From: Capitulum mitella
Lineage: Eukaryota > Arthropoda > Thecostraca > Pollicipedomorpha > Pollicipedidae
Assembly (NCBI GenBank): GCA_030062745.1
Contig: CP099843.1
Span: 1,861,001-1,925,000, forward strand
Reading direction: 5' to 3'
DNA length: 64,000 bases
Shown: positions 23,990 to 34,337 of the stretch, in pieces
How the letters are laid out: the number at the start of each line of letters is the position of its first letter
Numbering within the stretch: position 1 is the first letter of the stretch
Program-made: the position numbers and the translations under genes
Notes under the pieces: model-generated
The model's database searches: none
Seen by the model: only the letters and a program-made list of their open reading frames with translations
What the model was told of the DNA's origin: nothing

Positions 23990-24310
23990 TAACAATTTGA
24001 CGGCAATTTTCCGGCCATCAGCCGACAATGATTTGGCCGGTCGCGGCCGGCGGCGTTTTCCCTGGCCGTCGCGCGCCCATTAGGTTTATGAATTTTACGG
24101 CCGCTGCGGTCTGGCCGGAATCCGCCGCCGGCCCTGGGCCCCTAATGAATTACATTGCCGGCGATGTACTTAATTCCAGTAGCGCGCTGATTTATGCGGA
24201 AAATAAAACGCCGCCCGAGTCGGCGGCTGGTACGGCGGTGTTTTAATTTAATCACGATTTAACTCCAGATTACTCGGCAATAAATTTCTGCCGACTAATT
24301 ACGTTTTTAG
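23990..24310. promoter_or_regulatory. Island with TAAT/TTTAT cores, candidate enhancer
   Basis: GGCCGG-rich DNA interleaved with CCTAATGAATTACATTG (24141), CTTAATTCC (24169), GATTTATGCGG (24190), TTTTAATTTAATCACGATTTAA (24240), AATAAATTTC and CTAATTACG (24294). TTTATG and TAAT cores suit posterior-Hox and homeodomain factors. Function is inferred only. Confidence 0.4.
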
Positions 24311-24669
24311 ATGGGCTTTTCCGTAGAGTTGGCAGGGTGGGGCGCGGCCGCCTGGGAGGGGCCGAGCAACCGGCCGCCATTATGTCATCGAAATAAACTT
24401 TCCGAGGCGCACTCCGGACTCGGTCTGGCTTGGTGAAATGCTTTCATGGCGTGCGATCCTAGCCACGAAATTGCCATCCTTGAACCGCCTGCACGACCGC
24501 AGAACTTATTTATTATTTCTTCCTACGCGTTACCTCACCGCCTTCCCTGCCTTCTGGGAAAGAAATTGTGCCCTCTCGTCTGTCATCGCTCCTCCCCTTC
24601 ATGTCAGTGTCGTCAGCGTGACGATGGCCCGGTTAAGGCCATGTCTGCTCGTCGCTGCCCGCTGCTGGC

Positions 24670-24975
24670 TCGACTGTGACCGGCTGTCGGTCTCTCTGTC
24701 TCCGTGGGTCGGCTGTTACCGGCTGTCGGTCTCTGCCTCCGTGGGTCGGCTGTTACCGGCTGTCGGTCTCTGCCTCCGTGGGTCGGCTGTTATCGGCTGC
24801 CGGGCTCTCTGCCTCCGTGGGTCGGTTGTGACCGGCTGCCGGTCTCTCTGCCTCCGTTGTTCGGCTGTGACCGGCTGTCGGTCAGCCTGTCTCCGTGGCT
24901 CGGTTGTGACCGGCTGTCGGTCTCTCTGCCTCCGTGGGTCGGTTGTGACCGGTTCTGCCTCCGTGGATCGGTTTC
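24670..24975. repeat. 37-39-bp minisatellite
   Basis: CGGCTGTC/CGGCTGCC words start at 24681, 24720, 24757, 24794, 24833, 24872 and 24911, with a truncated unit at 24950; each unit continues GGTCTCT..CCTCCGTGGGTCGG. About eight copies with spacings 39/37/37/39/39/39/39. The unit keeps reading frames open in both directions, so the frames over it are not genes. Confidence 0.9.
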
Positions 24976-25392
24976 GTTTCTGCTGCGCTGCTCGCCGGCG
25001 GCGGGCGGCGTTTTTCGCGGGCGCCGGCGGCTCCAGCTCGGACAAAGCGGCCGCCCTGCTCTGTTTGTATTTCATCTGCGCCGGGCGCCGGCCCGCCGCC
25101 CGGCCCGGCGCGCCCCGCATGGTCACACGACGATACTGAATAAATACAACACGGGAAGCCAATCACGGGCGCCCGCATACCCGGTGGCGGCGTCGGCCCC
25201 CGGCGGCCGGCCGGCGGCGCGGCCTGGCGTGACCCGTCGGACGGCGGCGGCGACCTCGTATGACCCGTCGGACGGCGGCGGCGGCCGGTGCCGCGCGGTG
25301 TGAACCGCCATTATCGCGCCGCCGGACGTGTGCCCTAATGAGCGGGAGCTGTTAGTGCGGTGCGATTAGCCGCGCCACGCTCGGTGCCACCC

Positions 25393-25775
25393 CGAGGTGG
25401 ACTTGATTACCCTGACAGCGCCCGGTGTCATTCCGAGGTGGACTTTATTGCCCTCACCACGTCCGGCGACACTCCGAGGTGGACTTGATCACTTTCAGCA
25501 CGTCCGGCGACACTCCGAGGTGGACTTGATTACCCTCACTACGTTCGGTGCCATGCCGAGATGGACTTGATAACCCTCACCACGTCCGGTGTCACTCCGA
25601 GTTGGACTTCATCATTGTTACCACGTCCGGTGACACTCTGAGGTGGACTTGACCACCGTCACCACGTCCGGTGTCACGTCGAGGCGGACTTGATTACCCT
25701 CATCACGTCCGTTGATACTCTGAAATGGACTTGATTACCCTCACCGGTGCCCTCCGAGGCGGCATTGCCTACGCT
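25393..25775. repeat. 41-bp minisatellite, about nine copies
   Basis: The word CGAGGTGGACTTGATTACCC and variants recur with exact 41-bp spacing at 25393, 25434, 25475, 25516, 25557, 25598, 25639 and 25680, then at 25720 and a shortened unit at 25755. Each unit also holds CACGTCCGGTG. No unique spacers are present, so this is an ordinary tandem array and not CRISPR-like. It sits 0.6 kb upstream of the first recognised LMO exon. Confidence 0.93.
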
Positions 25776-26362
25776 CACCACGAGCAGAGACACTGGGCAT
25801 GGCGAGGGTTGTCAGGTCATTTCAGACCTGTACAGGTACAGCTGGATGTCCACCGTGCTCCACGTTACTCCGTTTTAGCCTGGTTTTGCTGTATTTGGCG
25901 GGTCCATCTGGCCAGCAGGATCCACAACTGACATTGCCTGGTTGAGTAGAGTGGACCTGTTGCGCTGGCCGTAGGTGACAAAGTCCCGTGGAAGGGCCGT
26001 GGCCGGCTCTGGATGTTCGCAGCTCTCTCAGTGGACAGTGGTATCCGGGCCGTGTATGCCGCCAGTACTAATTGGATGGGGAAGTAGGCGGGAAACACCG
26101 GCGTGTTCAGTCTCACTCGGCAGTTCGCAGCCCAGAGTCGCCCCAGTCACATCGCTGCGTTTACAGCGCACCCAGAGCCACTTCAGTGGAGGTTCGGACG
26201 CCCACAGTGTCTAGGAAGCGTCATGAAGCATGTCACTACCACCTGGTTTGTCAGCTGTTCCGTCGTGTTTTGCGGCACGGACTGAGAACTCGCAGCAGGC
26301 CCAGTCTGTTCGTGTGCCTGTTTAGCGAGCCTCGTACTAACTGCGGCGCTCTCTGGCTGCAG

Positions 26363-29300
26363 ACCGGAAGAAGCCAGAGGCTGCGAGCGGCGGCGGCGGC
26401 GCCAAGGTGTCGTCGGCCCACCTGTGCGCCGGCTGCGGCTCCTCCATCACCGACCGCTACCTGCTCAAGGCGGTCAACAAGTTCTGGCACGAGGACTGCC
26501 TCAAGTGCGGCGCCTGCGACTGCCGGCTGGGCGAGGTCGGCTCCACGCTCTACGAGAAGGCCAGCCTGATCCTGTGCCGGCGCGACTATCTCAGGTGGGG
26601 CTCGGCCGGGGCCGACCGGTCTCCGCCGTGGAGGGTTCGGTTCATTAGTCCTGGTGTGTCTGAAGCAATGTCACGGTGGGTGTCCTGTCCGCCGCGGTCC
26701 GAGTGGCGTAACATTTCGTCGTAGTCTGTCACGAAGTAATGATAATCTCGTGTTTTGCACCTTTTACATGATTTTTCTTGAGCCAGCATCGTGATTATCG
26801 CATTTGATGGTTGCGCTGGACGCGGGCTCAACACGGTGGGAGTTGTTTTTGGGGATTTTCCTCGTTTGGCGCGCGTTTCTGTTCTAGAGAACGACCGAAA
26901 ACACATTCGCCAGCATGTGTGACATTTTAAGGGGTTGTTAAGCATTCCTTACCAGGATCTTGGGGATGAAAAATATCAGAAAGCTCGCACGTAAGGTATC
27001 ACAGGTCTAGGCCAAACTAGTTTTCTTCGAGATATTTTGGTCGTCGTTGGCTCCTAGCAAAGCCGTCACGTTTTCCGCGTCCTGAACAGCAAAAAATCCG
27101 CCGTTATTGCATTACTTAGACAACTACTTAGCGGGTTGAAGCGTCCTATATTACTTTGCCTCGTCTCCTTTGTGTCAACACGGGCACCTCATACCAGTCC
27201 GGTAGCGGGCCCGTATTATAAAGTTTTCACAGCGCTCTGGCCGGACAATTAATTCTGCTTTAGACACGGGGCGTTGTTTCTCTAATTAAATTTCTTACAG
27301 GCCGCACAAAGTCATTAAAGTAAATTGGATGTGTCATAGCCAGGGTGACAGGTGTCCGTGTGGTGGGATGAACGGGCTGGCCTGGCGCTGACGAGCCGTC
27401 CTTACCACGCATTTGTCTCCAGAGCAGCACGACGTGTGGCCCGGTACGGGGCGGCTCATTACAGTGGACAGGAGGGTATTTCGCGGACGCAGCGTGTAGT
27501 GGTGAGGTGAACATGTGTGGTCGTGGCGGTACCTCGGACATGCAGTAGCTACTGGGAATGTATTAACAACGCGGAGGTCTGCGAACGATTCGTCAGGAAC
27601 GTACAGCGTACAAGCGTTCGGGACTTACGGTGGCTTCCAAGACCGACCGCCGCTACGCCGAAAGACGGTTTTATCTGCCGAAGTCTGCCATTGCTGGCTG
27701 TATCGCCGTGGCAGTTGTCACGGTGAAGGGACAGCTCAGAATGCTGCTGAGTGAGCTGCTGTTGCCGGTGATGGCGATTACTGGTGTAATGGGATTCCGG
27801 GGGAGGTACAGATTGGCTTTTCGCTGGGGTGTGCGAAAAACACAGGTTATCAGGCCTATGGTTCGCTATTTCGTCTCGTTTTGGATTACCAGGGACTGAA
27901 AGCGCTCTAGGAACAATGTGCAGTGGTGGCACGCACTTGTCATGTCATTTTCGATTAACATTCAGACAGCCCACGGAAGGCTGGAGACCGATTAGCATCC
28001 ACCGACATCACCGATAATTTGTCATTCCGCCACGCTTGCGTGGTAGAGCGAAAAATGATGGCGAATTTTTTCAAACCTGTTTCGTTTTGACTCTGTGGCG
28101 ACCGCTCGTCTGCGGTGTTTGACAGAGAGCTGCAGTTACGTGGAGATCCCCGAGCTCTGCATGTATATCCATGTCCTGCAGGCGTCCGGTATGCCATAAA
28201 CACATCTCGGCATTCGCCGAAACCTATCTGTGCCTGTCAGATAGCGCCCCTAAACACTCGCCGTGGCACCGGTGGCCGGGCGAGGCACTTCCGTCAGTCT
28301 CCTGCCGGCCCGCACCGCTCCGTGACGGCCGCCGGGGTCCGGGCAGAGGCCATCGGCGGCCGACCGGGCGCGCCTCCTCGGCGGCGGCGCTCCGTCGCGC
28401 CTGCGCCTCCTCGGCCGGCCGTGCAGCGTGCACCCCATTCACGGCTAATTGGGTGTCGGCTGCACCAGACGTGCGGCCGATTAATGAGCGCCGATGTAAA
28501 CAGTCGGCCGGAGCCAGGTGGCGCTTCCGCCGCGTCGTGCTCGCCGCCGAAAAGAAGTGCGCGCCGCCCGGCAAAAGTGCTCGCCTTTGAGGCCGCTGAC
28601 GTCACCGGCCGCGGCGGTTTCGTCGCGGACCAGGAAAACGGCCCGCCAAGAGAGGGCGCCGGCCTCCGATACCGGCCGATAGACACGTTGGCAGGCCTTC
28701 TAATTGGCGGATGCTATCGGGCCGCACAGCGGGACAATCGCCTCATTAGTGGGTCAAAACTGGGTGTGAGATGGCGGCCGGGCGGCCGCGCGCCGCCCGG
28801 CCGGCCCGCCAGCAGGGGTGCTCAAGCCAGAATGAACGCAAACAAAGGCAGAGCGGGGCGCGGCTGGCAGAGCGCGAGGGGCGCGGGCAAGAATGTAGAT
28901 GCGGAGCGCTAATTGAGAGAAGGGAGTCGACACGGCGACGTTTGCTCTTCGCTGTTTGTGTGTGTGGACACGGCCGCGGCCGGCAGCCGACGGCGGCGGC
29001 GTTTTAGCGGGGTTTTGCGTCAACACGGGCCGGCGGGATCGTCTCGGTCGCGCTGACAGGCACCAGGGCCCGAGTGTCCGCGTCCCGGCGTCATTAACGG
29101 CCTGCACGGCTAACGAACTGCGAGTTGGCACACGGTGACCTATTTTTAGTCGATGTCCCCGCCGCTTCTGGCGCCATCTGCCAACGTTCGTTCCCGCCAC
29201 TTGGCGTCGACCCGTTGATATTAGATTGGTGATTAAGCAAACGCGTATAAAAATGGCATCGGTTAATTAAGAAGTTAATTAGCAGCGGACGCTGTGTAGA

Positions 29301-32300
29301 TTTTATCGAGCTGCCATTAGACCATAGCCAGAGCCGATGTAAGTGATTCCCGGCACGTCTCATTAATTTTGATTGAGCCGGCCTCTTGCCTCGGCCGCGG
29401 CACCTTCTTTATGTGCAGCCAGCTCTGGCAGGCCTCCGCGCCCTGAGCTCCGTCCGCCCCTCTCTCGGCCGCTCTCCGGCCGTACCCGGGCCGCCTGGAC
29501 CATCTCTGTCCCTCAGCCGCGCGCGCCGCCTTGGCCAAGCCGGAGTCGGTTCGATGGGATTTGATGGGGCGCCCCAGTGGCCCCGCTACACGGCTGGAAT
29601 TCGATTATGTCGTCCGGAGGATGTTCTGGCGTTTCGGCTGGGGCCCGCATCGTTGACGGTTGCCAGTCACAGCCGCAACTCCGTTTGATGTCCAAGACGA
29701 GCCTAGTACTCCGTCCGTCTCCCTGCCGTCGGTTTAGTGATACGCCACTCCCCAAAGCCGGCCCTGTGGTGAAAAGGCTTCCGAGAAACGCTGTGGACCC
29801 GCCCGTTTTTCGTCCCTGATGTCTTCCTAACGCCGACGCTTACCGGTCTCAACTTTGTTGCGTACCAAAACCGCACACTGTGTTCCGGTGCAGAGGGTCG
29901 GGCGCCGGTCTGCCAGGGCTGCCACGCCAGTCTGTAGAGGGCAGACCCGGACCTGACTGCCTTGGCCTGTGGCTTCCACATGTTTGCTGGCGGTCTTCCC
30001 ACCCATTGCCGGGACTTCCGCGCAGTGTGCCGGACCTAAGCCGTCCAGCTACGGCAATGGTGCAAACAGATCGGATGCCGCCGCTCTCTGCAAATCTCAT
30101 TAGCGTAATTAGCGGGAATTCGGTAATTATCCCCGTTCCTTGTTTGTCTAATTAGCTGGGGCTTGTTAGTGTGATTAAAATCCATGACTCGGCGCGTCGC
30201 TAATTACGTTTCTATACGATACGGAGTGTCGGTCGGCGGCGACGCCCGCGGCCTGCTCCGTCCGAGCCGCCGCCGGCCGCCGCCGAGCCGCCCCGGCCCC
30301 GTCCGACTCCCGGTAATTGGCCGGAGGATCATCCGGATTTCATTACCGGCCATGACTGGCCGAGTGACGACAGCTGGCTGGCGCTGCCGTCGCGGCGGCG
30401 GCGGCGGCGGCGGCGGGCGAGTCGGCGGACGGACGCCGAAGCCACTGAAGTACCAGGTCCGTCCAGGGCAGGGCCAAGGTGCTGGCACCGTCCGGGGCAG
30501 AACCAGGGTTCGGCAACCATTCAGGGCCGGACCGGAGTGCTGGGGGTCTGTCCAGGACAGGACCGGAGTGCCCAGGACAGGACCGGAGTGCTGGGGCTCT
30601 GTCCAGGGCAGGACCGGAGTGCTGGAGGTCCGACCAGGGCCAGACCGGAATGCTAGACGGTCCGTTCAGGGCCAGACGGAGTTTCCGTGGTTCACGGTTG
30701 TCGAAAGGCGTCACGTCGGCTGATGGGGCGGGCTCGGTGGGTTTTTCGCGTCTCGGCACGTACCCGGAATGCCGGCAGCGAGCGGCAGGCCATTGCTGGC
30801 GCCTTTCGTGACGCTATGTCGACTATTGCCCTGAGCCGGCCAACGGCTGAGGGCCTGATTTGTGGCCGATACGGACGGAAATGGCGCGGGTGGCCGGCGG
30901 CGGGCGCGGCGCCGCTCCGTGCCGCGGAGACCGGGCGCCTGTGAGCCCTGGGGCGGGCCCGGCCCGCGGAGACGGGGCGCCTGTGAGCCCCGGGGCGGGC
31001 CCGGCCTGCGGTCGGAGCCCGTACAGCCGGCTGTCGAGGCGGCGGGCCGCGCCGGCCGGGCCATTGCGAGTCGTCCGGCTCCGATACAGAGGCTGTCCGT
31101 GGCCACAGCGGCGTCCGGCTGCGGCGGCCGGCCATGCTCTCGGCGGGCCGGTCCGCGCGGTGGCGGCCCGCTGCCGCCCCCCGGGAACGTCCGGTCGTGT
31201 CGGGCGTCATCGCGGCGGACCGCCAGCGCTGCCGCCGACTAATGGCTCTCATGACGCAAGCGTTCCCGAACTTTGCGGATCGAGCCTATCTTTGGGACAC
31301 CATTATCCCATTTTAAATCATTCCAGATAATTATCTCATCAATCAAAACTCACATTAGTATCAAGGACCTATCATCGCCGGATGAGAGGCAATTACCAGA
31401 GGAATTGGAAAATGACTTGAAGTACGTAGCTTTGTTACGAGAAATCCAACTTCGGCGTTACAATTACAGCGGTGATTAATTGCTTTCCTCGTGACCAAGT
31501 AATTGGTCATTTCGGGTCACCGAGCTCTGGCTAGGCTTGTGCTCCTGCAGCGGACAGGTGGTGGATTGGTGCACGATGCGCAGTCAGCTGATGCAGTTAC
31601 TGAGCGGTGTGTCACGCTCTGTTGCGGAAGCTGAGGGTCAGGCGGATGTCTCGGTTAGAGGGGTCAAACACTCTGTGAATGAGGCGATGTCCGTGATAAG
31701 AAGCACAAGAGACAGATTTCTGTGTGTGGAGATCGGGCTGAATATGGCATGTTGTCAGCTTATGTCGGCCTTGTTCACAAATTTCCCCGGCATTTTACAG
31801 TAACGGTGCGGAACTGCTGCTCCGTCTGCCCCTGTTGGTGTGAGTGATGCGCTGATCATTTGACAGCCGATGGAAACGCGTTTGAAATTAATGCCGTGAT
31901 GCAGCGTATTTCACATACATCAGAAACTTCACGCTTCGCCGGGGATGAATCGCACGGCTCGTAAAACCTAATCGGATCGTTTGAATCGGGCGGGTTTCAG
32001 CGCGGGAAAACATCGCCTGATTTAATGCACAGCCCGTGTTGCCGGGGTCTGGTGCTGGCTGGGCCGTACGGCGCCGGCATGGGAAACGCACCGTGAACGG
32101 TTGCCGGGCAGCCGGGCAGCCGGGCAGCCGGGCCACCAGGGTCGTGTAGAGCCGCCGTCGCGCGGCAGGTCGGCTGTGGTGTCAGAGGGTAGCCGGTCCC
32201 AGAGCCGGGGTGGGGGCCTATTCGGATGCGGTTGCTGCTTGTCCCCGTGAATCTTGGTCTGTATTCGGGGACCTGATGGTGTCTGTGATGTTTCGCGAAG

Positions 32301-34337
32301 TCTGTGTCCGCATTCCGAGCCGTGCCTTCTTCAGCGTCCATTTGAGCCTACAGCCCAGACGTGTAACACATGCAAAGCAGACCTTCAGCATTTTCCGTTC
32401 GTCAGACTGTTGTGGCTACTCTGCGCCTATCGGACGGCCCCAGTGACGACCTGCGTCCGTCTCTGCAGGCTGTTCGGCTCCACCGGCCACTGCGCCGCCT
32501 GCAGCAAGCTGATCCCGGCCTTCGAGATGGTGATGCGCGCGCGAGACCACGTCTACCACCTCGAGTGTTTCGCCTGTCAGCAGTGCAACCACAGGTGAGA
32601 CCGGCCGCCCGGGATCGGATTACGGCCGGCCGGCGCCGCGGCCCGCTCCGCTGTCGCACACGCGGCGCGCCGTCGTGCCGGCGTGCCGATTAGTCGCCCG
32701 CGACAAAAAGCCGCGGCGGAGGTCTAATCCGGCTCGGCGCCATGAGACCGCGACGTGAAAGTGCCGCGTCGGGCCGCGGAAATCAGCGAGATCGCGGCGG
32801 GATGGCCGCCTCGCTGCGGTCCGATTTTTCCCCGGCGGCCGGTCGGCGCTCGGACGCCGTGAGGCCGCGGGGGAGAACAGAACGCCGGCACCCTGGTCTG
32901 TTCTGTTCTGTGTGGCGCTTCTTTGCGGGAACGCGGCGACGACTTGACGTGACGCGCACGCTGGCGTCTGCGCCTCACCAGCTGCACTCAGACTGGGACG
33001 AAACGTCCAGACCCTCGCTCTTCCGTCAGTAGCAAGCCGGTGTCTCCACGCCAGCGCCGTCTGCAGCCATCGGACGGTGCTGCCATCGCCTGGAGCGTCA
33101 GCACCGCCAACTGGGAGGTACCGAAAGCACCGACGTAAAATTGCTCTGTTACCGTTCCTGGCAGGTTTTGCGTTGGCGATCGGTTCTACCTGTGTGAGGG
33201 GAAAATCCTGTGCGAGTACGACTACGAGGAGCGGAGGGTGTTCGCCTCCCTGCCGTACACGCCAGGCAGCCTGGACCACATCAAACGGCAAGTTAACAAT
33301 CTACAGGTACTACTTACACGCACTCGTCCGTGCCGGCGGCATTTTCGCATCTGCACGTTCTCTCACGCTGGAACACGTCACCTCTGAACGTCAGAGGGTG
33401 TGCATAGCTTCCTGTAATTTGGCATTAATGTGCTTTTTGTTAAAGGAATCGCGCCGAACGCATGCAGTATGCATGAAAACTACTGCACACTTCGTGATAG
33501 CATTTCCAAACGCATCGCATTTTTTAAGAGAAGTTCCACTGTCATTAGGTTCGTTTGTGGTTTTCTTTTTCTTGGGAACAACATAATAAACCTGTGTAGT
33601 TTTCCCCGTGGCCTCGCCGTTGCGCTTTTCACCGTTAAAGTGTCAAAGTGTAAGAGCTCCTTGTAACCTATCCTCGGACAAGCATCGCCTCATCTAGTAC
33701 ACGTCATAGGGTCGGCACTGTCTCAAATATATGGGGGATGCGAACGCATTTTGAACCCCATTCTTTCCATTTAACACTGTAGGCTTACTATTATCTTTTT
33801 CGACAAGATGGAGGTGCACGCGCATCTCCTTTTCATACAGTTCTACCCATAGTTAGCTTCGAAACATGTTGCTGGGAACCTGTCGCTTAGGATATTTGTT
33901 TTTTTTCTGTTGCGCAACTGCTTTTTTTAAAGTGGCATGTGTATCAGCTGTCTGATTATTTTAGGCTCACGGCCCTCGCTCGTTTTGCTGAAAAATTTGC
34001 CCAGTTTCCTGTGAAAATCTACGGTGCGTCGTCTGTGAACCAACGAAACCGTTAATGATGCCGATTTGCTCCTTTAAATCGCTGGCACACCGTGGGCGTC
34101 TTGGCGCGCTGACCCCCACCCCGTTGGTGCCCGCAGCCAGACGGGCAGCAGGGCCAGTGCCAGCAGCAGCAATCTCAGCAGCAGCAGCAGTCTCAGCAGC
34201 AGCAGCCTCAGCAGCGGCGCCGCGCCGGCCGAACTGTGCCCGCGGCCCTGCACAGTCCCGTGACGGCGCGGCCGGCCGGCGACGACGCCTCCTCCGGCTA
34301 CGGCAGCCCGGACTCGGCCACCATGGAGACCCGCTGA
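26363..34337 (+). CDS. Bx: LIM-domain-only protein (LMO1/3, Drosophila Beadex type), 5' exon missing
   Basis: LMO proteins are nuclear adaptors with two LIM zinc-binding domains that bridge bHLH, GATA and LDB-class partners and compete with LIM-homeodomain factors. Coding exons by splice site and phase: 26363-26594, 32469-32594, 33165-33306, 34137-34337 (TGA 34335-34337). They give 232 residues plus a split first codon. LIM1 (CAGC..HEDCLKC..CDC..CRRD) is in the first exon and ends at the start of the second; LIM2 (CAAC..HLECFACQQC then FCVGDRFYLC..CEYDY) spans the second and third. The last exon encodes a Gln-rich tail and a SSGYGSPDS-like end. A TACTAAC branch-point word (26335-26341) precedes the first acceptor. 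An in-frame stop at 26338 shows that an upstream coding exon ending in phase 1 must exist; I could not find it. LMO1/3 versus other LMO paralogues rests on memory of the family. Confidence 0.95.
29210..29375. promoter_or_regulatory. Homeodomain-core cluster in LMO intron, candidate enhancer
   Basis: ATTAGATTGGTGATTAAGC (29220), GGTTAATTAAG (29261), GTTAATTAGC (29273), CCATTAGACC (29313) and CATTAATTTTGATTG (29362) within 165 bases flanked by GC-rich DNA. Regulatory role is inference. Confidence 0.4.
30088..30210. promoter_or_regulatory. Dense TAATTA cluster in LMO intron, candidate enhancer
   Basis: CATTAGCGTAATTAGCGGG (30098), GGTAATTATCC (30122), CTAATTAGCTGG (30148), TTAGTGTGATTAAAATCC (30165) and GCTAATTACG (30198) fall in about 110 bases. 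This is the tightest homeodomain-core cluster in the window, immediately 5' of a very GC-rich block. Confidence 0.45.
30463..30690. repeat. Imperfect minisatellite (CAGGACCGGAGTGC..)
   Basis: The word GGACCGGAGTGC recurs at about 30529, 30560, 30581 and 30611, with related GACCGGAATGC and GCCAGACGGAG words after it; GTCCAGGGCAG/CCAGGACAG links units of about 21-31 bp. The frames across it are compositional. Confidence 0.8.
30915..31015. repeat. Two-copy ~45-bp tandem duplication
   Basis: GCGGAGAC(C/G)GGGCGCCTGTGAGCCC(T/C)GGGGCGGGCCCGGCC occurs twice in succession at about 30922 and 30967. Confidence 0.8.
31310..31515. promoter_or_regulatory. AT-core island in LMO intron, candidate enhancer
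   Basis: A compact low-GC block after a GC-rich one, containing the palindromic GATA/TAAT composite AGATAATTATCT (31325), CATCAATCAAAAC, GGCAATTACC (31388), GGAATTGG and GGTGATTAATTGC (31469), GTAATTGGTC (31498). The clustering of GATA and TAAT words is visible; the enhancer role is inferred. Confidence 0.4.

Larger units (their letters stand above)
26595..32468. other. Large LMO intron with GC islands and repeats
   Basis: The 5.9 kb intron between LIM1 and LIM2 exons. It holds GC-rich islands around 28.25-29.15 kb and 30.2-31.25 kb and AT-core clusters at 29.2-29.37, 30.09-30.21 and 31.31-31.52 kb. The long open frames (28115-28912 plus and others) show no family resemblance and lie in high-GC sequence. 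Confidence 0.6.

Noticed and set aside
24438..25139. 233-codon plus-strand open frame
   Set aside because: Created by the 37-39-bp minisatellite; other frames are open over the same units.
25393..25775. Regular 41-bp repeats as a CRISPR array
   Set aside because: There are no unique spacers; the whole unit repeats, and the DNA is animal nuclear sequence.
28115..28912. 265-codon plus-strand open frame in the LMO intron
   Set aside because: Arg/Pro/Ala-rich, overlapping open frames on the opposite strand, no domain.
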